The notes under the pieces are model-generated. The model saw nothing but the letters and a program-made list of their open reading frames with translations. It was not told the DNA's origin and did no database searches. A stretch of 5,750 bases of DNA from Chloroflexota bacterium. Its GTDB lineage: Bacteria > Chloroflexota > Dehalococcoidia > Lucifugimonadales > VGZR01. Where the stretch lies: positions 1 through 5,750 of the forward strand of contig JAQBWG010000132.1 of assembly GCA_027625225.1 (NCBI GenBank). Reading direction: 5' to 3'. Below, one piece after another: positions 1 to 4,823 of this stretch; position 1 is the stretch's first letter; every line of letters begins with the position of its first letter. A program made the translations under genes and the position numbers.

Positions 1-2057
1 GGGGTGATTGCCTCGGCAGAGAATCGTATGGACATCCCCTGCCGCGAAATCATGATGATGTCATCATCATGAGTGCAAAGGCGAGCCGTTATCAGTTCGT
101 CCTTGCCCTTCAAGTTCATCGTAATCAGGCCGGAGCGACGGATATTCGCATAGGCAGAGAGAGGCGTGCGTTTCACAGCGCCCGTGCGAGTTGCCATCAC
201 AAGGAACATGTCTTCACGTTCAAGCGACTCTACGCCAACGAATGAGTTGACATGCTCGCCATCTTGGAGCATCAATACATTTACCAGTGGTACGCCTTTG
301 GTGGTGCGCGACGTATCGGCTCGCAACTGATAGGTTTTCAGGGACAAAACACGTCCCTTGTTCGTGAAAAACAGCAAAGTATCGTGGGTATCCACGACGG
401 CAATATGGTCTACAGGGTCGTCTTCCTTAGTTTTCATACTAAGGACACCCTTGCCACCGCGATGTTGGGCCCGGTAGGTGGTTGCAGGGATACGCTTGGC
501 GTAACCGGCTTTGCTGATGGTCACAACCATAGGCTCATGAGCCACCAGTTCTTCCGCAGTGAAGTCTGTGACTTCTTCGTCGAAGTCCGTCATTCGTTCA
601 CTACCGAATTGCTTTTTGAGTTCGCGGGTTTCCTTTTTCACCTCGGCTTGAATCTTCGTGGGGTCTGCAAGGAGTTCCTCAAGCCAAGCAATTTGCTTTT
701 GAAGTTCATCGAATTCTTGGTCGATTTTCTCGCGTTCCAGCGCTGCCAACCGTCGGAGTTGCATGTCGAGAATAGCAGTCGCTTGAATTTCCGAGAGGTG
801 GAACCGTTCCATAAGTCCGTTTCGTGCCGTTTCCACATCCTGTGACGCACGGATGAGCGCAATTACCTCGTCGAGATTAGCGATAGCTATGCGAAGACCT
901 TCAAGGACGTGGGCGCGAGCCTGTGCTTTCTTGAGGTCGAATTCGGAACGTCGTCGGACAACTTGTTCGCGGAATACGATGAATTCGTACACCATATCTC
1001 TGAGGCTCAAAACACGCGGTTGTCCGTCTACTAACGCCAGCATATTGGCAGCAAAGCTGCCCTGTAGCGGGGTGAATTTATACAGGTTGTTGAGTATAAC
1101 CAGTGGTTCGGTTCCGGCCTTCAGTTCAAGAACAACCCTGATACCCTCGCGGTTTGATTCATCCCGGACTTCAGAGATACCCTCGAATTTTTTGTTCTTG
1201 ATAAGCCCCGCGATTTTTTCTACGAGTGATGCCTTATTAAGCTGGTACGGCAGTTCGGTGACTATGATTTGCTGGCGATTGCCTCGAGCCTTCTCTACGA
1301 TTTCAGCCTTGGCTCGAACCACGATAGAGCCTTTGCCCGTCGTATAGGCGTCGCGAATGCCAGCTCTTCCCATGATGGTAGCGCCGGTTGGAAAGTCCGG
1401 GCCCTTTACGTATTTCATCAAATCCTCGACGGTGGCGTCGGGATGGTCAATTAAATGAATTATCGCCTCACAAACCTCGGACAGGTTATGCGGAGGGATG
1501 TTCGTGGCCATACCTACGGCGATACCAGAGGCCCCATTCACCAATAGGTTGGGGATACGCGCAGGTAGAAGGATAGGCTCTCGCAACGTGCTGTCGAAGT
1601 TTTCTGCATAGTCAACGGTTTCCTGGTCGAGGTTGACCAGCATCTCTTCCGCTATGGGAGTGAGTTTGACTTCCGTATACCGCATGGCAGCGGGAGGGTC
1701 ATTATCTATGCTGCCGAAGTTGCCCTGGCCATCAATGAGAGGCATACGCATAGAGAAGGGTTGAGCCATACGAACCATGGCGTCGTAAATGGGGGCATCA
1801 CCGTGGGGATGATACTTACCGAGGACTTCGCCGACCAATCGGGCGCTCTTTTTGTATGAAGAGTTGGGGCGCATACCCAGTTCGTGTCCCGCGAAGAGAA
1901 TCCGGCGTTGCACAGGCTTGAGGCCGTCACGGGCATCCGGAAGTGCACGGGCCACGATAACGCTCATCGCGTAGTCCAAATAGGAGCTACGCATTTCGTG
2001 GACTATTCGGGTGGGTCGAATAAAGCCGTGGGCAGTCTTTTCAGCGTCGATAACCAT
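1..2057 (-). CDS. gyrA: DNA gyrase subunit A (partial, C-terminal end beyond the left edge)
   Basis: GyrA is the DNA-breaking and rejoining subunit of gyrase (A2B2), which adds negative supercoils using ATP hydrolysed by GyrB. The reading frame is open without interruption from ATG at 2057 to the left edge, giving 685 residues; full GyrA is usually about 800-900, so the last part of the C-terminal beta-pinwheel is missing. Seen directly: the N-terminal LDYAMSVIVARALPDARDGLKPVQRRIL block (in residues 27-54), YKKSARLVGEVLGKYHPHGD around 68-87, catalytic Tyr127 preceded by Arg126 in AAMRYTE, IAVGMATNIPPHN near 175-187, a coiled-coil-rich stretch near 400-480, and the GyrA box QHRGGKG at 531-537. 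The GyrA box favours gyrase over topoisomerase IV ParC. The start is supported by GAGGGAG at 2067-2073, 9 bases before the ATG. The quinolone-contact positions are Ala88 and Pro89 rather than Ser-Ala. No frameshift was found when the whole frame was read. Confidence 0.97.
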   Translation of the reverse strand, partial: MVIDAEKTAHGFIRPTRIVHEMRSSYLDYAMSVIVARALPDARDGLKPVQRRILFAGHELGMRPNSSYKKSARLVGEVLGKYHPHGDAPIYDAMVRMAQPFSMRMPLIDGQGNFGSIDNDPPAAMRYTEVKLTPIAEEMLVNLDQETVDYAENFDSTLREPILLPARIPNLLVNGASGIAVGMATNIPPHNLSEVCEAIIHLIDHPDATVEDLMKYVKGPDFPTGATIMGRAGIRDAYTTGKGSIVVRAKAEIVEKARGNRQQIIVTELPYQLNKASLVEKIAGLIKNKKFEGISEVRDESNREGIRVVLELKAGTEPLVILNNLYKFTPLQGSFAANMLALVDGQPRVLSLRDMVYEFIVFREQVVRRRSEFDLKKAQARAHVLEGLRIAIANLDEVIALIRASQDVETARNGLMERFHLSEIQATAILDMQLRRLAALEREKIDQEFDELQKQIAWLEELLADPTKIQAEVKKETRELKKQFGSERMTDFDEEVTDFTAEELVAHEPMVVTISKAGYAKRIPATTYRAQHRGGKGVLSMKTKEDDPVDHIAVVDTHDTLLFFTNKGRVLSLKTYQLRADTSRTTKGVPLVNVLMLQDGEHVNSFVGVESLEREDMFLVMATRTGAVKRTPLSAYANIRRSGLITMNLKGKDELITARLCTHDDDIIMISRQGMSIRFSAEAIT

Positions 2058-2066
2058 ATAGAACAA

Positions 2067-2073
2067 CTCCCTC
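2067..2073 (-). promoter_or_regulatory. Ribosome binding site of gyrA
   Basis: On the minus strand this reads GAGGGAG, a good Shine-Dalgarno sequence, separated by 9 bases from the ATG at 2057. An in-frame stop (TAA at 2102-2100) lies upstream, and I see no ATG between it and 2057, so this site fixes the start. Confidence 0.75.
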
Positions 2074-2098
2074 TGAGCCGCCGTGAAAACCAAGCAAA

Positions 2099-2128
2099 AT
2101 TATAGCACTTTTGTAGCTAAAAATCCAA
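2099..2128 (-). promoter_or_regulatory. Candidate gyrA promoter (extended -10 type)
   Basis: On the minus strand a perfect TATAAT (2104-2099) is preceded directly by TGC, giving an extended -10 element. The best -35 match, TTGGAT at 2128-2123, is weak and lies 18 bases away. The predicted start of transcription, near 2092, gives a leader of about 35 bases that includes the ribosome binding site. This suggests gyrA can be transcribed independently of the hydrolase gene upstream. The -10 is clearly seen; promoter activity is inferred. Confidence 0.65.
2110..2123. repeat. Imperfect palindrome in the gyrA promoter spacer
   Basis: The plus strand reads TTTGTAGCTAAAAA, centred on AGCT, with six of seven base pairs matching across the centre. 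It fills the spacer and touches the weak -35 of the gyrA promoter, where a repressor or a supercoiling-sensitive structure could act. It is short and AT-rich, so chance is a real alternative. The rest of the 168-base gap between gyrA and the hydrolase gene shows no gene and no convincing terminator. Confidence 0.25.
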
Positions 2129-2225
2129 ACGGAGTTTTAACGTAATTTCAAACGTCGTCTAGAACAACATGACTAATGACGAACTTGGTCTAAGAGAGAA
2201 GCAAAAACCTAGGGTGATAGCAGTT

Positions 2226-2957
2226 TCAGCCGATTGAATTGACTTCGAGTCGCCGTGCGGCGCGCTCAACGAACCCCTTGAAGAGGTTCTCGAAGTATGG
2301 TGGCACCCCCCCAGGAGTCTCAGGGTGGCATTGAAGTCCGATGACCCAGTCGTGTTCTGTGCTTTCCAGCCCCTCTACCAGGCCATCATCTAACGAGTAG
2401 GCCGATGTAAGTAGCCGCGGTGACCTGTTAGCCTCGCGTATGCCCTGATGATGCCAGCTGTTTACTCGAACAAATCCGCCGATACCAAGGATGGATGTCA
2501 GCTTACTCCCAGGCGTGATATATATCCGATGAAAGGTGAACCCCTGCTCGCGGTCTTCTGACGCTTCGGTTCGATGCCCATCCAAATGCTGAACAAGGGT
2601 GCCGCCCATTGCGACATTGAGGGCTTGGAAACCGCGACATATGCACAAAATAGGATAATCGGCTTCAATTGCGGCACGAAGTAGCGGCTGCTCGAATGCA
2701 TCGCGCTCGGGCAGGGTATACACATGAGCGTTCGGATCAATTTCCTGGCCGTACCACGAAGGGTCTATATCTTCACCACCGGTGACTAACAGGCCGTTGG
2801 CTTTAGAAAGGATTTCGTCAGGAGATAAACCATTACCCGGGACGATTAGCCAGGGCTCACCCCCGGCGCGTTCGACGGCGGCAGAGCAGTGTTCAGGGTC
2901 GTCGCCCGTGAGGGTGCTGGTACTGATTGCAATAAGCGGTTTAGTGCGAAGAGTCAT
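2226..2957 (-). CDS. Peptidase C26 / class I glutamine amidotransferase-like hydrolase (PuuD-like)
   Basis: A 243-residue protein of the family that includes E. coli PuuD, which hydrolyses gamma-glutamyl-gamma-aminobutyrate in putrescine breakdown. Seen directly: GGEDIDPSWYGQ (60-71), the nucleophile elbow with CRGFQ and the likely catalytic Cys107 (residue 105, often Gly or Ala here, is Cys), GGTLVQHL (118-125), VNSWHHQG (165-172), and CHPE with the expected triad residues His211 and Glu213. The length is normal for a stand-alone class I amidotransferase domain; there is no signal peptide or synthetase domain, so it should be a cytosolic hydrolase. The start ATG sits right before TLRTKPLIAIS, the usual first strand; the ribosome binding site is weak (AGG 12 bases upstream). 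It is transcribed toward gyrA and divergently from recA. No polyamine gene is near, so the substrate is unknown and I give no gene symbol. Confidence 0.88.
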   Translation of the reverse strand: MTLRTKPLIAISTSTLTGDDPEHCSAAVERAGGEPWLIVPGNGLSPDEILSKANGLLVTGGEDIDPSWYGQEIDPNAHVYTLPERDAFEQPLLRAAIEADYPILCICRGFQALNVAMGGTLVQHLDGHRTEASEDREQGFTFHRIYITPGSKLTSILGIGGFVRVNSWHHQGIREANRSPRLLTSAYSLDDGLVEGLESTEHDWVIGLQCHPETPGGVPPYFENLFKGFVERAARRLEVNSIG

Positions 2958-2983
2958 GGAGTGATTCAGCCTTAATCGAATGA

Positions 2984-3013
2984 AATTTCTGTTCCACTGA
3001 ACGTTGAGAAATT
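2984..3013. repeat. Bulged inverted repeat in the recA/hydrolase intergenic region
   Basis: Left arm AATTTCT (2984-2990) plus GTTC (2991-2994), loop CACT, then GAAC (2999-3002), four unpaired bases GTTG (3003-3006), and AGAAATT (3007-3013). The arms pair over 4 and 7 base pairs with one four-base bulge. If the minus-strand promoter at 3038-3066 is used, this forms a stem-loop in the leader of the hydrolase mRNA, about 26 bases before its start codon. The inner GTTC-N4-GAAC could alternatively be a protein binding site. There is no U-tract, so it is not an intrinsic terminator. Confidence 0.5.
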
Positions 3014-3037
3014 GCCAAGAACGCGGACAACATGCGA

Positions 3038-3066
3038 ATCATAGCACACAGAAAAACTCGCAAGGA
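3038..3066 (-). promoter_or_regulatory. Candidate promoter of the hydrolase gene
   Basis: On the minus strand TATGAT (3043-3038) is preceded directly by TGC, an extended -10 element. The hexamer at the usual 17-base distance, TCCTTG (3066-3061), is a poor -35. Transcription would begin near 3031 and leave a leader of about 73 bases containing the bulged inverted repeat. It lies back to back with the recA promoter; a five-base inverted repeat, GCAAG and CTTGC (3060-3064 and 3072-3076), sits between the two. Confidence 0.45.
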
Positions 3067-3072
3067 AACTAC

Positions 3073-3101
3073 TTGCACCTCCGAAAATGTCGTGCTAGTA
3101 T
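3073..3101 (+). promoter_or_regulatory. Candidate recA promoter
   Basis: TTGCAC (3073-3078) and TAGTAT (3096-3101) are separated by exactly 17 bases, and TGC directly precedes the -10, so both -35 and extended -10 contacts are available to the housekeeping sigma factor. The predicted start of transcription is near 3108, leaving a leader of about 50 bases before recA. This is the best-formed promoter in the window. Confidence 0.65.
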
Positions 3102-3114
3102 AGCGGAAGTTTTG

Positions 3115-3126
3115 GAATAGATGTTC
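3115..3126 (+). promoter_or_regulatory. Possible LexA (SOS) operator of recA, imperfect
   Basis: The stretch GAAT-AGAT-GTTC differs at one base from GAAC-N4-GTTC, the core of the LexA box known from Gram-positive bacteria. It starts about 7 bases after the predicted transcription start, where a bound repressor would block recA transcription. RecA is commonly a LexA target. The left half-site is defective (GAAT rather than GAAC), and no lexA gene is in the window, so the assignment is inference. Confidence 0.4.
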
Positions 3127-3145
3127 TAAATTGAATACACCTTAC

Positions 3146-3150
3146 GGAGG
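3146..3150 (+). promoter_or_regulatory. Ribosome binding site that fixes the recA start
   Basis: GGAGG lies 7 bases before ATG at 3158. A longer frame from TTG at 3131 exists, but it would place this site inside the coding region and has no comparable site of its own, so ATG 3158 is chosen. Confidence 0.8.
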
Positions 3151-3157
3151 TACCCGA

Positions 3158-4213
3158 ATGTCCACAGAGAAATCGAAAGCCCTTGAACTTGCAATGAGTC
3201 AGATTGAGCGTCAATTCGGTCGTGGGGCAATCATGCGTATGGGCGACTCCGACCGATTTGGAAAGGTCGAGGCTATCTCTACAGGTTCGATTAACCTTGA
3301 TGTCGCACTGGGAATTGGTGGCATACCTAAAGGCCGTGTTACTGAAATATATGGTGCGGAATCTTCAGGAAAATCTACAGTCGCCTACCATGTGATGGCG
3401 AGCGCTCAACGGGGCGGAGGTACCGCCGCCTATATTGACGCGGAACATGCACTCGATGAGAGCTATGCAGCTCGGTGCGGTGTGGACGTTGATGGCCTTT
3501 TGATTTCTCAACCCGATTCTGCTGAACAAGCGCTGGAGATTTGCGAATACCTCGTGCGTAGCGGTGCCGTGGACGTAGTGGTAATAGACAGTGTCGCAGC
3601 CTTGGTGCCCAAGGCTGAGCTTGAAGGAGACATGGGAGACACCCATGTTGGACTTCAAGCCCGTCTCATGTCTCAAGCGTTGCGTAAGCTAACATCTGCA
3701 ATCAGCCGGTCTCATACAGCGGTGGTCTTTATCAACCAGATTCGTGAAAAAGTTGGAGTGCTATGGGGCAATCCCGAGGTCACACCCGGTGGCCGCGCGT
3801 TGAAATTCTATGCCTCTGTTCGGCTAGACCTGCGAAGGATCGAATCAATCAAACAAGGCACAGATATCATGGGTAGTCGGGTGCGGGCGAGAGTGGTGAA
3901 AAATAAAGTTGCCCCACCGTTCCGGGTGGCTGAGTTCGACATAATGTTTAATCAGGGTATCAGCAGAGAAGCTGATCTTATCGAGCTTGGTGAGAAGGCA
4001 GGTATCTTAAAAAAGAGTGGCTCATTCTATTCCTATGGAGAGACCAAATTGGGTCAGGGCAAAGAGAACGTCAAGACCTTCCTGCTTGAAAATCCCGATG
4101 TAGCGAAAGAAATTGAAGGACAGATCCGAGGCAGTACCGACGTACAGCTTCCGGTAGCAGTAGGTGCAGACGGGCTGGATTATGACGACTCGGCTCCAGA
4201 TGGAGATGAATAG
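3158..4213 (+). CDS. recA: Recombinase A
   Basis: RecA forms ATP-dependent filaments on single-stranded DNA, drives strand exchange in recombinational repair, and stimulates LexA self-cleavage. The 351-residue protein aligns with E. coli RecA numbering without gaps through the core. Seen directly: Walker A GAESSGKST (66-74, Lys72), catalytic Glu96 in DAEHALD, Walker B VVVIDS ending at Asp144-Ser145, loop L1 EGDMGDTHVG (156-165), NQIR (193-196, Gln194), loop L2 around WGNPEVTPGGRALKF (203-217), and Lys248/Lys250 in VVKNKVAPPF. The C-terminus is short and acidic (DYDDSAPDGDE), as in other RecAs, where the tail limits activity. Two changes stand out: Ala67 where Pro is almost always found, and Trp203 for the usual Phe. 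It is followed closely by recX in the same frame; a promoter and possible LexA operator lie upstream. The gene is complete with no sign of an intein. Confidence 0.98.
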   Translation: MSTEKSKALELAMSQIERQFGRGAIMRMGDSDRFGKVEAISTGSINLDVALGIGGIPKGRVTEIYGAESSGKSTVAYHVMASAQRGGGTAAYIDAEHALDESYAARCGVDVDGLLISQPDSAEQALEICEYLVRSGAVDVVVIDSVAALVPKAELEGDMGDTHVGLQARLMSQALRKLTSAISRSHTAVVFINQIREKVGVLWGNPEVTPGGRALKFYASVRLDLRRIESIKQGTDIMGSRVRARVVKNKVAPPFRVAEFDIMFNQGISREADLIELGEKAGILKKSGSFYSYGETKLGQGKENVKTFLLENPDVAKEIEGQIRGSTDVQLPVAVGADGLDYDDSAPDGDE

Positions 4214-4222
4214 CCCTGTAGC

Positions 4223-4735
4223 GTGAAGGTTAATAATTCGAAGACTGTTCAAAAAGCGAGAGCATATGCTCTGCGTCTATTGGCATTGCAACCTCGGAGC
4301 GCAACCGAAGTTAAGCAACGATTAGTGCGACGATTCGATTCAGAACTCGCCGATGAAATCGTCGCTCGGCTTACTCAACAAGGATTGTTGGACGACGCGG
4401 GTTTCGCGGTATGGTGGCGGGATTACCGGCAACGTACGAAGCCCCGCAGCACGACAATGCTCCGTCGCGAGTTATCTGCAAAAGGTGTCGGCGATGCTGA
4501 TATCGCTTCTGCGTTGAATGTGCAAAATCCTGACGACGAAAAAGAGATTGCAGTTCAAATAGCAAAGACATTTGCGAGACGCCTTGCAAATAAAGACTTC
4601 GATATCTTTCGACGAAAAGTGTGGAGTCATCTCCGCCGCAGAGGTTTTTCCTCTTCAATAGCTGCCAACGCGACTCAGCAAGCGTGGGACAGCAAAACAG
4701 ACGACCGCGACTTAGAGCGTACAGAGTACCCTTGA
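4223..4735 (+). CDS. recX: RecA regulatory protein RecX
   Basis: RecX binds RecA filaments and usually blocks their extension, limiting recombinase and coprotease activity. The 170-residue product matches the small, basic, all-helical RecX family in length and pattern. Three helical repeats can be traced: ARAYALRLLALQPRSATEVKQRL (in 12-34), GLLDDAGFAVWWRDYRQRTKPRSTTMLRRELSAKGV (54-89), and FDIFRRKVWSHLRRRGFSSSIAANA (126-150). The start is GTG at 4223, 9 bases after the recA stop; no ATG precedes the first conserved helix. The nearest Shine-Dalgarno-like sequence, GGAG at 4202-4205, is too far (17 bases) to work well, so translation probably depends on ribosomes finishing recA. The amber stop of recA is in frame with recX, so read-through would produce a fusion. 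recA-recX co-transcription is a common arrangement, and it supports the assignment. No terminator is seen between them. Confidence 0.93.
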   Translation: MKVNNSKTVQKARAYALRLLALQPRSATEVKQRLVRRFDSELADEIVARLTQQGLLDDAGFAVWWRDYRQRTKPRSTTMLRRELSAKGVGDADIASALNVQNPDDEKEIAVQIAKTFARRLANKDFDIFRRKVWSHLRRRGFSSSIAANATQQAWDSKTDDRDLERTEYP

Positions 4736-4753
4736 CCTCCGAGCGATATTAGC

Positions 4754-4783
4754 CTGACCATGGAAACAGGAAGTCAATTTAAT
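4754..4783 (+). promoter_or_regulatory. Weak candidate promoter of the CNNM/CorC-like gene
   Basis: CTGACC (4754-4759) and TTTAAT (4778-4783) are spaced by 18 bases and match the sigma-70 consensus at four and five of six positions. Transcription would start near 4790, inside the inverted repeat at 4784-4802. Read-through from recA-recX is an equally good explanation for expression of the gene. Confidence 0.3.
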
Positions 4784-4802
4784 CGAGTTGTAAACTAACT
4801 CG
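4784..4802. repeat. Inverted repeat between recX and the CNNM/CorC-like gene
   Basis: CGAGTT (4784-4789) and AACTCG (4797-4802) are perfect inverted copies around a seven-base centre, GTAAACT, which itself begins an alternative pairing (AGTT 4786-4789 with AACT 4793-4796). It is not followed by a T-run, so it is a poor intrinsic terminator; an operator or a small leader stem-loop is more likely. It ends 21 bases before the start codon of the next gene. Confidence 0.45.
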
Positions 4803-4823
4803 TATTATCGCTGAGAGGCATTC

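Noticed and set aside
51..71. Near-perfect palindrome CATGATGATG-T-CATCATCATG.
   Set aside because: It lies inside gyrA and follows from runs of GAT and ATC/ATG codons (HDDDIIM); no regulatory role is needed.
252..845. Open frame of 197 codons on the plus strand.
   Set aside because: It is antisense to the well-supported gyrA frame and has no recognisable protein pattern or ribosome binding site. The other plus-strand frames between 853 and 2105 are rejected for the same reason.
2200..2225. Possible terminator after the hydrolase gene (ACCCTAGG followed by TTTTT on the minus strand).
   Set aside because: The stem would be only about three base pairs, too short for an intrinsic terminator.
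3131..3157. Nine-residue N-terminal extension of RecA from TTG 3131.
   Set aside because: It would contain the strong GGAGG site; RecA numbering and spacing both favour ATG 3158.
3365..3676. Minus-strand open frame opposite recA.
   Set aside because: It is a shadow of the conserved recA coding sequence; likewise 4022-4252 and 4371-4658 opposite recA/recX.
4009..4015. A_AAA_AAG slippery heptamer in frame in recA.
   Set aside because: It encodes a common Lys-Lys of the RecA family (ILKKSG); the -1 product would lose the C-terminal domain after an unrelated tail, and no stimulatory structure is seen. Chance is the simpler reading.
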